DNA of 64,000 nt, taken from contig CAWDAN010000001.1 of NCBI GenBank assembly GCA_963800335.1, positions 926,714 to 990,713 of the forward strand, in the 5' to 3' direction. The notes below the pieces were generated by a model. That model did no database searches. It saw only the letters and a program-made list of their open reading frames with translations, and was not told the DNA's origin. The first letter of the stretch is position 1; the number at the start of each line of letters is the position of its first letter. Of the stretch, positions 53,325 to 63,262 are shown piece by piece. A program made the position numbers and the translations under genes. Origin of the DNA: Flavisphingopyxis sp963800335. GTDB taxonomy: Bacteria; Pseudomonadota; Alphaproteobacteria; Sphingomonadales; Sphingomonadaceae.

Positions 53325-53750
53325 TCATTTTCGCTCGATGACGTTCGAAGCTGGATCGATTGCGTCGTCGTCGCTTCTCTCCGCCTCCGCTTCGATGGCC
53401 TTCGGCGCCGACCGCGGGAATAGGATCCGGCCGAACATCAGGAGTATCGTTGGCCAGAACATCGTATTGAGGAGGTCGTGGAGTGCGGCTGCGCGGTCAT
53501 TGAGCGGCGTGAGTAGCGAATGGTGCATTACGTCATTTATTTCGTTGCCCAATTCGAAAAGCAGCAAGGCTGTCCATGGAATCCAGGTGTCGGGTCGTCG
53601 CCGCACAATCAGTGCGATGCCGAACAACAGGAACAACGACATGTGAACGTGCAAGGCATCGGGCGACAGGCTGATGAGAAACTCGAGCGCATCCTTGCTG
53701 CCGATGATCCTCGTGCCGAATTGTTCGAGGCTGTCGGTTATCGAAGTCAC
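53325..53750 (-). CDS. Small hypothetical membrane protein
   Basis: A 141-residue protein with three or four hydrophobic stretches (about 35-48, 58-72, 95-110) such as MSLFLLFGIALIVRRR and LNTMFWPTILLMFGRILF, and a charged C-terminal tail. A conserved-looking HH in DVMHHSLLTPLND and H in LHDLLNT sit near the middle. It follows the FAD oxidoreductase; its GTG start shares one base with that gene's TAG. No named family is apparent to me. It might be a VanZ-like or antibiotic-insensitivity type protein, but nothing shows this. Confidence 0.6.
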   Translation of the reverse strand: MTSITDSLEQFGTRIIGSKDALEFLISLSPDALHVHMSLFLLFGIALIVRRRPDTWIPWTALLLFELGNEINDVMHHSLLTPLNDRAAALHDLLNTMFWPTILLMFGRILFPRSAPKAIEAEAERSDDDAIDPASNVIERK

Positions 53751-55187
53751 TATATGCTGGCCTTGTTTTGCACCGGAATCAGGACGCCCGGGTTAAAAAT
53801 ATTGTGCGGATCAAGTGCGCGCTTGATCGCCGCCAGGCTGGCGAGACGTGCCTGCGAGGCGTGGCGCGACAGGTCGCGCAGCTTGGCCCGGCCGATGCCG
53901 TGTTCGGCCGAAATCGATCCGGCGAAGGAATTCGACCATGTCATAAACCATGTCGCTGATCGCCTCGCCGCTCTCGTCGTACCAGCGCTCGGCGACGGCG
54001 CCTTCGGGCGCGCGAACATGAAAGTGGACGTTGCCGTCGCCGAGATGGCCGAAGGCCAGGGCGGTGGTCCCCGGGAACTGGTTTTCGACGCGGTCGGAAG
54101 TTTCCGCGATGAATCGCGGCATGTCGACGACCGGGACGCTGACGTCGTGCTGCAAGGCGGGGCCATGGGCGCGTTCGGCCTCGGAAATCGACTCGCGGAT
54201 CCGCCAGAATTCGGCTTCTTCGCGGCCGCTGGAGGCGATTACCGCGTCCTCGACCAAGCCCGCTTCGATCGACTTTGCCAACGCGTTTTCGAGCTGCTCA
54301 CGCGGCTCGCGTTGGTCGGGCCGTTCGCGCACGAGTTCGACGATGACATGCCAGGCATGACGCCCGGCAAGCGGCGCGCGCGTACCCGCGACATGGCCGA
54401 GGACGCTGTCGAGCGCGAGATCGGGGATGATTTCGAACTGCTCGAGCTGCTCGCGCTGTCCGTCGAGCGCGCGGAGCAGGCGATAGGCGGCATCGGCGCT
54501 GGCGACGCCGACCCAGGCTGTCGCGCGATCGATGATCGCCGGGGAGGTTCGCAGGATCACGCGCGAAACGATCGCCAATGTCCCTTCGGAGCCGACGATC
54601 AGGTCGCGCAGCGCATAGCCGCGATTGTCCTTCTTGAGCGGGGCCCGTTCGTCGAGTACCGTGCCGTCGGCCTTCACCGCCTCGATCCCCGCGACGAGCG
54701 CGCGCATATTGCCGTGACGCAGCACCTGTGTGCCCCCGGCATTGGTCGCGACGAGCCCGCCGATCGTGGCCGATCCCTTGGCACCAAGGCTGAGCGGGAA
54801 GCGCGCATCATGGTCCGCCAGGACATTGTGCAGCCGCTCGAGAATGACCCCCGCGCCGCATTCGACGAAGCCGTCGGCAATGCGGTCGGTATCGATCGTG
54901 TCGAGCCGACGCAGCGACAGCAGCATCGCGCTGCCCGTGTCGTCCGGGGTCGCGCCCGCCGCCATGCCGGTGTTGCCCCCTTGCGGGACCAGCGCAATCC
55001 TATGCGCCGCGCACAGGCGGACCGTTTCGGCCAGTTCGCCCGTGTCGGCAGGACTCAGCATGGCACGGGCCGCACCATGATAGCGCCCGCGCCAGTCGGT
55101 GAGCCAGGGCGCCATCGCGTCGGCGTCGGTGGTATAGCCGCGCGGGCCAAGGAGGCGCGCCAGCATCGCGTCGATTGATTGGGTCAT
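53750..55187 (-). CDS. FAD-binding oxidoreductase, GlcD/D-lactate dehydrogenase family (frameshifted)
   Basis: A 478-residue (repaired) flavoprotein of the PCMH/VAO class. The FAD-binding N-half includes LVPQGGNTGMAAGATPD and LGAKGSATIGGLVATNAGGTQVL; the C-half has the substrate-lid HLGDGNVHFHVRAP and ISAEHGIGRAKL. The break lies near 53926 (one extra G). After it comes SAEHGIGRAKLRDLSRHASQ, with the closing DPHNIFNPGVLIP. Likely substrates are D-lactate or 2-hydroxyglutarate-like acids. ATG 55187 matches the family; the frame is open upstream without homology. Its placement among glycan genes may be accidental. Confidence 0.85.
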
Positions 55188-55263
55188 CACGGGGTTCCAT
55201 AGGATATGGCGCGCGACGAAGCGAGCGCGTGATGGCCGGTCGGATGCCGAGAGGCGACCGGGC

Positions 55264-56562
55264 CTATTTGGCGCCAAACCCCGTCAGCATCGTACGCACG
55301 GTCTTCAGCGTGATCAGGATATCGAGCCAGGCCGAAAAATATTTTATGTAATAAAAGTCGAACTGCAGCTTCGTGCCAACCGCTTCGAGATCAGCCACAT
55401 GCCCCTGGTTGACCTGCGCCCAGCCGGTGATGCCGGGCAGGACGATGTGGCGGTATGAATAGAATGGCAGTTCATCCTCGTACCAGTTCGATAACTGCGC
55501 TGCTTCGGGGCGGGGACCAATCCAGCTCATTTCGCCGCGCAAAATATTGACGATCTGGGTCAGTTCATCGATCCGATATTTACGCAGAAATGCGCCGACA
55601 CGCGTGATGCGGATGTCCGATTCCTGCGTCATAGCTGACCGAAGTTGGTCGTCATCGGACGAGGATTCTGGTCGCCATGTCATCGTCCGGAACTTGTAGA
55701 CGGTGAATTCGCGGCCACGATAGCCAACGCGCTTTTGACGAAACAGGATGGGCCCGCGAGAATCGAGTTTGATCGCGACGGCGCTAATCAACAATATCGG
55801 TGACAGGATTGGCAGAAAGATGATCGAAACCACGATATCAATCAGAGATTTAATCTTGCGATAAGCTAAATTCGGGATCAGCGAGCCGAGATTGTTTTCT
55901 GACAAATGCTCAATCTTGACGCGGCCCGACAGCGATTCCACCAGTTGCTTCACATGATAGACGGGGTAGCTTTCCAGTGCAGCGTGCGCGAGCATCCGCT
56001 CCCATTCGGGCGGCAAATCGGCCCGGAAATCTGCAACGATCGCAGCGCGGCTGTGCGGTGGAAGATCGGTCGTATTGAGAGTGGTGAGAGAAACCCCCTT
56101 CAATTCTGCCAGCTCTTCGATTGATCCGACCGGGATGACATAAAACAGGGTTTCGTACCATTTGCGACTGGCAAAGCCGGGAAGGCTGAAAAAGATCGCG
56201 GAAAGAACGAAGCTCGCGGCGAGCACCGCGCGGCTATAGTCGATCCGGACCAAAAGCAGCGTGGCCGCAACCAGCCCGAACGAAAACAGGAAAGACGGCA
56301 AGGTGTTTTGGCGTTGCCGCGTGCCCGGAAAGCCGTTGAGGCGACGGCTGAAATAGATTCCCGTAACGACCGCTATGGTGGCGGCTAATAAAGAATTTAT
56401 CCCGGGCTCGTCGTTGGCCAGTGCAATGTCGCGAATGAACACTTGAACGCCAACCGGGATGCCAACACAAACCAGAATCCCGAGCACAAATTGCAGGGGA
56501 TAACGGCCCAGTCTGAAGAACTTATTTTGCTCGCGTTGACGGTCGGAAGGCTTTGAAAGCAC
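55264..56562 (-). CDS. Polyprenyl-phosphate sugar transferase (second initiating-type enzyme)
   Basis: A 432-residue sugar transferase. The N-half has several TM segments (LQFVLGILVCVGIPVGVQVF ...; LAASFVLSAIFFSLPGF) and a Rossmann-like part. The catalytic domain (about 230-432) carries KSLIDIVVSIIFLPILSP, FRQKRVGYRG, YKFRTMTW, RIDELTQIVNILRGEMSWIGPRPEA and LPGITGWAQVNQGH, the polyisoprenyl-phosphate hexose-1-phosphate transferase set. It is separate from the enzyme at 42.6-44 kb and could start a different repeat unit or act redundantly. Confidence 0.88.
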   Translation of the reverse strand: MLSKPSDRQREQNKFFRLGRYPLQFVLGILVCVGIPVGVQVFIRDIALANDEPGINSLLAATIAVVTGIYFSRRLNGFPGTRQRQNTLPSFLFSFGLVAATLLLVRIDYSRAVLAASFVLSAIFFSLPGFASRKWYETLFYVIPVGSIEELAELKGVSLTTLNTTDLPPHSRAAIVADFRADLPPEWERMLAHAALESYPVYHVKQLVESLSGRVKIEHLSENNLGSLIPNLAYRKIKSLIDIVVSIIFLPILSPILLISAVAIKLDSRGPILFRQKRVGYRGREFTVYKFRTMTWRPESSSDDDQLRSAMTQESDIRITRVGAFLRKYRIDELTQIVNILRGEMSWIGPRPEAAQLSNWYEDELPFYSYRHIVLPGITGWAQVNQGHVADLEAVGTKLQFDFYYIKYFSAWLDILITLKTVRTMLTGFGAK

Positions 56563-56745
56563 GCCGGATAAACTCCGTGATAAACAAGATCGATAGCACG
56601 CGCAACGGGAGCCGGCCTCTTAAGTGTGTTGGCTTGGGAAGGCAAGCCGACGCGGAGCGTTCGGCTTGCAATCGGCTTCATCCTGACATAGGCGCTGTCT
56701 TGCGGCCTGAAGCCTTGCCGTGATCGAAATTCCAGGAAACTTCTC

Positions 56746-57327
56746 GTGCACCCGAGCATATTTTCCACGCCCCGGTTTGGCGATGATCGAGGTTGGTTTA
56801 CCGAAAGCTACAGCCGACGGAGCTTTGCGAAGCTCGGCATTGTATGTGATTTCGTGCAAGACAATCACAGCTTTTCAGCTTCCCGATTTACGTTGCGTGG
56901 ACTGCATTATCAGACGCCGCCGTTCAGCCAGGCAAAGGTCGTGCGCTGCATTCGCGGAACAATATTCGATGTCCTCGTCGATGTTCGGCAAGATTCTCCG
57001 ACACGCGGCAAGTGGGGCGCTCATATATTGAGCGCCGAAAATGGTCTCCAGATGTTCGTGCCTGCCGGTTACGCCCATGGATTTCTGACGCTCGAAGACA
57101 ATTGCGAAGTGACATATAAGGCGTCGGCGTTCTACGCGCCGGACCACGATGCAGGGATCGCATGGGATGATCCAGAAATCGGAATAAGCTGGCCGATCGA
57201 TGGCGTATTGCCCGAGCTGTCTGACAAGGACCGGGCTCTGCCGTCGCTGGCACGCGCCGCCGCTCCATTTGCCTATGACGGCATACCATTCGAAGGACTG
57301 CCGGAATGCCAGACAATCACAGCATGA
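56746..57327 (+). CDS. rfbC: dTDP-4-dehydrorhamnose 3,5-epimerase (RfbC)
   Basis: A 193-residue cupin epimerase, step 3 of dTDP-L-rhamnose synthesis. It contains RFGDDRGWFTESYS, the catalytic His in FTLRGLHYQTPPFSQAK near residue 51, and FVPAGYAHGFLTLEDN with the second His. GTG 56746 is nine bases past AGGA. The 183-base gap to the divergent sugar-transferase gene holds its promoter; a hairpin GTTGGCTTG/CAAGCCGAC lies at 56628-56651. The order rfbC-rfbB-rfbD-rfbA is one operon with overlapping ends. Confidence 0.9.
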   Translation: MHPSIFSTPRFGDDRGWFTESYSRRSFAKLGIVCDFVQDNHSFSASRFTLRGLHYQTPPFSQAKVVRCIRGTIFDVLVDVRQDSPTRGKWGAHILSAENGLQMFVPAGYAHGFLTLEDNCEVTYKASAFYAPDHDAGIAWDDPEIGISWPIDGVLPELSDKDRALPSLARAAAPFAYDGIPFEGLPECQTITA

Positions 57328-58379
57328 ATATACTCGTTACCGGTGGGGCCGGATTTATCGGATCTGCGTTGGTTCGACAATGGATCGGCGAGACCGATGC
57401 GCGCGTAACAGTGGTCGACAAGCTGACTTATGCAGGCAATCTGGACTCGTTGGCACCCGTGGCCGAGAGCGCCAGATATAACTTCGTTCGCGCAGATATT
57501 TGTGATGCTGAGGCTCTCACGAAGCTGCTCGACACCAGCCGCCCCGACATCGTCATGCACCTTGCCGCTGAAAGTCACGTCGATCGGTCGATCGACGGTC
57601 CGGCCGAATTTATCCATACCAATATCGTTGGTACCTACACATTGCTCGATTGCGTAACGCGCTATTGGCGCGGTCTGACTGAGGACGCACGAGGCACATT
57701 CCGCTTTCACCACATTTCGACCGACGAAGTGTTCGGCGCGCTCGGCGATCACGGATTGTTCGATGAACAAACCAGCTACGATCCGCGCTCGCCCTATTCG
57801 GCATCGAAGGCTAGCTCGGACCATCTCGTCCGCGCATGGAACCATACCTTTGGCCTGCCGGTGCTCATCACGAACTGTTCGAACAATTATGGGCCTTATC
57901 ATTTTCCCGAAAAGCTCATTCCGCTAATCATCCTTAAGTGCGTGGCCGGCGAAGCGCTGCCCGTTTATGGCGATGGCAGCAACGTTCGCGACTGGCTCTA
58001 TGTCGATGATCACGCACGCGCATTGCGGACCGTGGCGACCGAAGGCCAACCGGGCGAGACGTACATGATCGGCGGAAATTGCGAGCGTTCCAATCTGCAG
58101 GTCGTCGAAACGATCTGCGCCTTGCTCGACGAACTCAGGCCGCGCGACGACGGCAGGCCCTATGCAGACCAAATTACCTTCGTTGCCGATCGACCCGGTC
58201 ACGACTTTCGTTATGCAATCGACGCCTCGAAGATCCGCGATCAACTCGGTTGGGAGCCGATGGAAAGCTTCGAATCCGGCATGCGCAAGACCGTCTCGTG
58301 GTATCTCGATAATGAATCGTGGTGGCAGGCGATCCAGACGGGAGCCTATCGCGGAGAGCGGCTCGGCGTAGATGCCTGA
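57306..58379 (+). CDS. rfbB: dTDP-glucose 4,6-dehydratase (RfbB)
   Basis: A 357-residue extended SDR. NAD motif ILVTGGAGFIGSALVRQW, the catalytic Thr-Asp-Glu in HISTDEVFGALG near residue 138, and SPYSASKASSDHLVRAW with YxxxK near 163. It makes dTDP-4-keto-6-deoxyglucose. Start ATG 57306 has AAGGA eight bases before it; ATG 57324 sits in an ATGA overlap with the rfbC stop and is a possible alternative. Confidence 0.95.
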   Translation: MPDNHSMNILVTGGAGFIGSALVRQWIGETDARVTVVDKLTYAGNLDSLAPVAESARYNFVRADICDAEALTKLLDTSRPDIVMHLAAESHVDRSIDGPAEFIHTNIVGTYTLLDCVTRYWRGLTEDARGTFRFHHISTDEVFGALGDHGLFDEQTSYDPRSPYSASKASSDHLVRAWNHTFGLPVLITNCSNNYGPYHFPEKLIPLIILKCVAGEALPVYGDGSNVRDWLYVDDHARALRTVATEGQPGETYMIGGNCERSNLQVVETICALLDELRPRDDGRPYADQITFVADRPGHDFRYAIDASKIRDQLGWEPMESFESGMRKTVSWYLDNESWWQAIQTGAYRGERLGVDA

Positions 58380-59280
58380 TGGCCGCGCGACGTGGTTGGT
58401 GACGGGCGCTACCGGGCAGGTGGGGGGCGCGCTGGTCGCCGCACCGCCGGTGGATGTCCGCATCGTGGCGCCGCCACGTGAACACTTCGACCTTGCCGAG
58501 GCGTTCGATGCTTCCGAGCTGATTGCGCGCGAAGGCATAACCGCGATCGTTAATTGCGGGGCCTATACCGCGGTTGATCGCGCCGAAGGCGAGGCTGATC
58601 TGGCAATGGCGATAAACGGGCGCGCGCCCGGCATCCTTGCCCACGCGGCAGCCGGGGCTGATATTCCGATTATCCAGGTATCGACCGATTATATCTTTGC
58701 CGGCGACAAAACGGGGGCATATCGCGAAGAGGACGAACCGGCACCCTTGGGCGTATACGGACGTACCAAGCTTGCCGGAGAACAGGCAATTATCGCATCG
58801 GGCGCGCGTTATGCTATCGTCAGGACTGCGTGGGTGGTCAGCGCATATGGGCAGAATTTCGTCAAGACAATGATCCGGTTGGCATCCGAGCGCGATACGT
58901 TGAACGTTGTCGCGGATCAGCGCGGTACCCCGACCCATGCCGGTGATCTCGCTGCGGCACTCGGAATTGTCACAAAGGCCTTTGGGCAAGATGGGCAAAA
59001 GTCGGGGATCTGGCATTTCGCCAATAGAGGCGAGGCGAGCTGGTACGATGTGGCGAACCGAGTTTTCGCGCGGGCAGCTTTGCACGGATCGAAAAGCCCT
59101 GTCGTTAGACCGATCGCGACGAGCGAATATCCTACAACAGCGCGACGACCCGCCAATTCTCTGCTGGCCACCGACCGTATCGAGCGGGATTTCGGGATCA
59201 TACCACGACCTTGGGGACTCGCGGTCGACGACGTCGTCGATGCATATTACGACAAATTGAGCAAAGGACGAACGGTATGA
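58372..59280 (+). CDS. rfbD: dTDP-4-dehydrorhamnose reductase (RfbD)
   Basis: A 302-residue reductase that finishes dTDP-L-rhamnose. It has VTGATGQVGGALV, NCGAYTAVDRAEGE, QVSTDYIFAGDK and PLGVYGRTKLAGEQAI (YxxxK), in family order. It overlaps rfbB by eight bases and rfbA by four. Confidence 0.95.
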   Translation: MPDGRATWLVTGATGQVGGALVAAPPVDVRIVAPPREHFDLAEAFDASELIAREGITAIVNCGAYTAVDRAEGEADLAMAINGRAPGILAHAAAGADIPIIQVSTDYIFAGDKTGAYREEDEPAPLGVYGRTKLAGEQAIIASGARYAIVRTAWVVSAYGQNFVKTMIRLASERDTLNVVADQRGTPTHAGDLAAALGIVTKAFGQDGQKSGIWHFANRGEASWYDVANRVFARAALHGSKSPVVRPIATSEYPTTARRPANSLLATDRIERDFGIIPRPWGLAVDDVVDAYYDKLSKGRTV

Positions 59281-60146
59281 AGGGCATTATTCTGGCCGGC
59301 GGTTCGGGGACGCGACTTCATCCTGCGACGCTGGCGATCAACAAGCAGCTCCTGCCGGTCTATGATAAGCCGATGATCTATTATCCGCTGTCAATCCTGA
59401 TGCTGGCTGGAATTCGCGAGATACTGATCATCTCATCGCCAGAGTATATCGACAATTATCGTCGTCTTTTCGGCTCCGGGGAAAAACTCGGAATTACGAT
59501 CGAATATGCCGAACAGCCCAGGCCCGAAGGTCTCGCACAGGCGTTCCTGATCGGCGAGGCGTTTCTCGCCGGGGCGGCGGGGGCACTGATCCTTGGCGAC
59601 AACGTCTTCTACGGCGCCAACCTTCCCGAACTGCTAAATTCGGCGAAGGAGCGAAGCACTCGGGGCGGAGCAACGGTGTTCGGTTATCATGTTTCGGACG
59701 CAACTGCTTACGGCGTGGTCGAACTCGATGGCGAGGGCCGTGCGCTTTCGATCGAGGAGAAACCGGCAAAGCCCAAATCGAATTGGGCGGTAACTGGTCT
59801 GTATTTCTATGACGAACGGGTTGTAGATTTCGCCAAACAGGTGCGTCCGTCGGCGCGCGGTGAGCTTGAAATCACCGATCTTAATCGTCTCTACATGGAA
59901 GCAGGGGCGCTGCACGTCGAACGCATGGGCCGCGGCTACGCCTGGCTCGATACCGGTACGCATGAAAGCCTGCTGGAAGCGTCTGAATTTGTCCGGACCA
60001 TCCAGCATCGCCAAGGGTTCCAGATCGCCTGCCTCGAGGAAATAGCCTGGTCCCAGCGGTTCATCGATGACGCGCAGTTGCGCGCGCACGGCGAGTTTTT
60101 CGCCAAAACCGATTACGGCCAATACCTGCTCAGGCTTGTGAACTGA
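59277..60146 (+). CDS. rfbA: Glucose-1-phosphate thymidylyltransferase (RfbA)
   Basis: A 289-residue nucleotidyltransferase, the first step to dTDP-rhamnose. The signature KGIILAGGSGTRLHPATLAI and KQLLPVYDKPMIYYPLS, then LILGDNVFYG and ARGELEITDLNRLYME, are complete. ATG 59277 overlaps the rfbD stop (ATGA). It closes the rfb operon and is followed by an 82-base gap before the convergent glycosyltransferase. Confidence 0.96.
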   Translation: MKGIILAGGSGTRLHPATLAINKQLLPVYDKPMIYYPLSILMLAGIREILIISSPEYIDNYRRLFGSGEKLGITIEYAEQPRPEGLAQAFLIGEAFLAGAAGALILGDNVFYGANLPELLNSAKERSTRGGATVFGYHVSDATAYGVVELDGEGRALSIEEKPAKPKSNWAVTGLYFYDERVVDFAKQVRPSARGELEITDLNRLYMEAGALHVERMGRGYAWLDTGTHESLLEASEFVRTIQHRQGFQIACLEEIAWSQRFIDDAQLRAHGEFFAKTDYGQYLLRLVN

Positions 60147-60228
60147 GAATGCTCTTCGAATGAGGTGCCGGTCGCTCAGGCGGGCGATACGGGTTACGAT
60201 GCAGGATCCGCAAAAGGCTGGATGGCCA

Positions 60229-61297
60229 TTACGAGAGCGGAGCGATTGCCTCTCTGAGCAATGTGGCCACGCGCGGTCCCCAGACCTCTAGGCTGAAGTC
60301 GCGTTCGACCTTTGCGCGGCCTGCAGCGCCCATGCGGGCGCGCAGGTCGGGATCACGGAGCAGAGTTGTCAGCGCATCGCGCCAGTCCTGATGGGTGCTC
60401 ACCAAGAAGCCATTGACGCCGTCCTCGACGATGTCGGCGTTGACTCCGACAGGCGATGCGATGACTGGTAGCCCGCAAGCCATATACTGGATGAGTTTGT
60501 AGCCGCATTTGCCACGCGACCATGGTGTATCGGACAGCGGCATAACCCCGATATCCATCGACTGAATCCGACTGACTTCGCTGTCTTCGGTCCACGCCAG
60601 GATATCGAGCAAACGATGGTTCGACTTGCTCGCACCTACCGCGTGGATCCTTGCCTCCTCTTCCGCTGCCACTTCCGTCAACAAGGGGATCATGGGCTCC
60701 ATATATTCCTGCCACGTGCTGGGCGTTCCGATCCAGCCGATCACCGGAGGTGTTTCGGGACTTTTCGGCGGAGCCAGAGTGTAGACCGCCAGGTCGACGA
60801 CAGTAGGCACGATTTCGACTCGCGGAGCGCCCGCGGCGCGCGCGCGCTCCGCGAGATATTCGTTGCCGGCGGTTACCATGCTCGAACGCGCCATGAGATT
60901 GTCGATCTTTCTCCCGAGCACGCGACGCACCAATTGTGATCGATGCATATCGTATCGATGAAAAATGGCGTCGTCGCAGTCGATGACGTAACGGCTGTCC
61001 GCCGGTATCGCCATTTTCTCAATCAAGGAGGGGACCCACGGTAGGGCTTCGGATTGAATCCACATGCCATCGGTTCTTTCGCTTTTCTGCAAATCCTGCA
61101 GACGAGCGATGTATCCTTGCAACGTGGCTTTTGTAACCGATCGGCCTCCATACAGATTAATCAGATAGTCTTCGTCGAGGAACGACTTGAGCGTGCATTG
61201 AATACCTGCCGCTTCGAGCGCGGGAAGATATTGCATGAAACGTAGCCGGCTGGACGCTCCGAGTTCGCGCGTGTCTGGGGAGAATGGTCAATTTCAT
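60229..61297 (-). CDS. Glycosyltransferase family 4 (frameshifted near the start)
   Basis: A GT4 enzyme of about 355 residues after repair. ATG 61297 overlaps the asnB stop (ATGA); the first frame reads MKLTILPRHA and breaks near 61267-61271. The second frame continues ELGASSRLRFMQYLPALEA and runs through to the end. The donor half has PPVIGWIGTPSTWQEYMEPM and KCGYKLIQYMACGLPVIASPVG (acid motif region), followed by DIVEDGVNGFLV. It is transcribed with asnB. The N-terminal part with LDEDYLINLYGG is typical of plant-pathogen and sphingomonad surface glycan enzymes. Confidence 0.82.
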
Positions 61298-63262
61298 GCG
61301 GACTTCTGACTCAGATACCAGGATTGAAACATCAGGACCGTCCACAGGCGCACGGTCCAGTCACGCCGGCCGTCGAGATGTTCGATCCAGGTTGTCCGTA
61401 TCGCGGTTTCATCGAAGTAGCCATGCGAGCGCAGGTTTTCGTCCGACAACAAATCGTCCGCCCAATCTTTGAGCGGACCCTTTAGCCAAGCCCCCACCGG
61501 AATTGCAAAGCCGGCTTCGGGCCGATCGAACAAGTTGCGAGGAACATATTTTTCAAGAATCCGGCGAAGGATCCACTTGCCTTGATTATCCCGAATTTTC
61601 ATATGTATTGGCAGTCGCGCTGCGGCGGCGATGACATCACTGTCGAGAAAGGGTGCTCGGGCTTCAAGGCCGACGCTCATTGCTGCGCGATCGATCTTGC
61701 ACAAGAGATCATCGGGAAGATACCCTTGGAGGTCCTGTTGCATCAGCCACTCAACGGACTCTGCTTTCCCGCACCGCGCATCCCCGGTGTCCGCTAGTTC
61801 GATATCGTCGTTCTCTCCTGGCTCGCCAGCCATGATCTTGATCGGCCAGTCGGTAATCAGTCCGGTATAGAGTCCCTCGAACGAATGGGCGCGATCCAGT
61901 CTTTCACCAAGCTTGTGGGCCTTGTTGCCAGTCTGATCGACCCCGATCGCATCGCCCAGCCGATCCCAGGCGGCTGCGGGAATGCCCATTACGCCGCGAC
62001 CTGCGATCTTGCGCAATGCGAATGGCGTCTTGCCCAGCAATCGCCAGACACGCGGTGCCCATCGATACCGGTAATATCCGCCGAACAGTTCGTCGCCACC
62101 GTCGCCTGACAAGGCCACTTTGACTTTCGATCGCGCCAGGCGGCAGAGAAGGAAGGTTGGTATTTGTGAGGAATTCGGCGAAGGGCTCGTCATAGAGCGA
62201 CGGCATGTCGGGCAGTATTTGCCCCGCATCCCGCTCGGTAACGATCATTTCGCAATGGTCGGTTCCAAGATGTCTGGCCACCTTGGCCGCATGAAGGGCT
62301 TCGTTAAATCGTTCGACTTCAAAGCCAATTGTGAAAGTAGCGATTGGCCTATCGCTCTGTGCCTGCATGGCGGCGGCGATGAGCGAGCTGTCGACTCCGC
62401 CTGAAAGAAAGGCGCCGACCGCCACGTCGGCTTGCATTTGGCCTTTCACCGAGTGATTGAAGACGCGCTCAAGCCGGTCGATGGTGGCCTGCTCGCTATC
62501 GATTGGCGTTGGATCCCGGTCGAAAACCTGATTCACGTGCCAATATCGGCGGATCGACAGGTTTTGGTATCGGTCGCCGGGGCGGAGCGGTGCCGGTGGA
62601 GCCGATCGCGGAGCATCGCCGCAAAGCTCCAGTATGCACCCCGGCTCGAGCTTATATGTGCCACGATAAATGCTGAACGGGGCAGGCACATAGGAAAGGC
62701 GCATGTAGCGGGTCAGCGCAGTGCGGCAGATTTGGGAAGAAAAATCCGGGTGGGCGCGAAGCGCCTTGAGTTCGGATCCGAAAACGAAATCGGTCCCGGC
62801 CCAGCCCCAATAAAGTGGTTTTTCGCCGACGCGATCTCTTGCCAGCGTCATGCGCCTGTCTTTGCGATCCCACAGACCCAGGGCAAACATGCCCAACGCC
62901 CGGCAAAGCGCTTCATCGAGTCCCCAAGCCGCGATAGACGCCAACAGCGTCTCGGTGTCCGAATGTCCCCGCCACGTCCGGCCTTCTGCGACCGACTCTA
63001 AGTCACGGCGCAGATTGAGATGGTTGTAGATCTCGCCGTTGAACACCAGGACATAGCGGCCACAGTCCGAATGCATTGGCTGCGCACCAGCATTTGAAAG
63101 TTCTAGAATCGCTAGTCGCCGATGACCCAGACCGATGTGGTGCTCGTGCCAAACGGCACCGGTATCGGGCCCGCGATGCGTCAACCGGGCGGTCATGGAT
63201 TCTAACGTGGCGACGTCGAGTTGCGTGCCGGCCCCCGCGGCAATTCCCGCTATGCCGCACAA
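61294..63262 (-). CDS. asnB: Asparagine synthase-type amidotransferase (AsnB family; one frameshift)
   Basis: A glutamine-hydrolysing AsnB of about 655 residues after repair. TTG 63262 exposes the nucleophile: (M)CGIAGIAAG, Cys2. The glutaminase domain has RLTHRGPDTGAVW and FNGEIYNH. The synthetase domain has the P-loop GAFLSGGVDSSLIAAAMQ near residue 265. The frame breaks near 62172 (one extra base), then continues SSQIPTFLLCRLARSKVKVALSGDGGDELFGGYYRY. In surface polysaccharide loci such enzymes can amidate uronic acid residues (for example WbpS-type) rather than make asparagine. The adjacent UDP-uronate genes make this plausible but unproven. Confidence 0.87.

Noticed and set aside
56720..56745. 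Possible frameshift at the rfbC N-terminus (IEIPG in the other frame)
   Set aside because: GTG 56746 has a well-placed AGGA and gives a normal RfbC start, so no correction is needed.
7080..62175. Programmed ribosomal frameshifting as the cause of the breaks
   Set aside because: No shared slippery heptamer or downstream pseudoknot pattern; sites are scattered in unrelated genes and nearly all are duplicated single bases.
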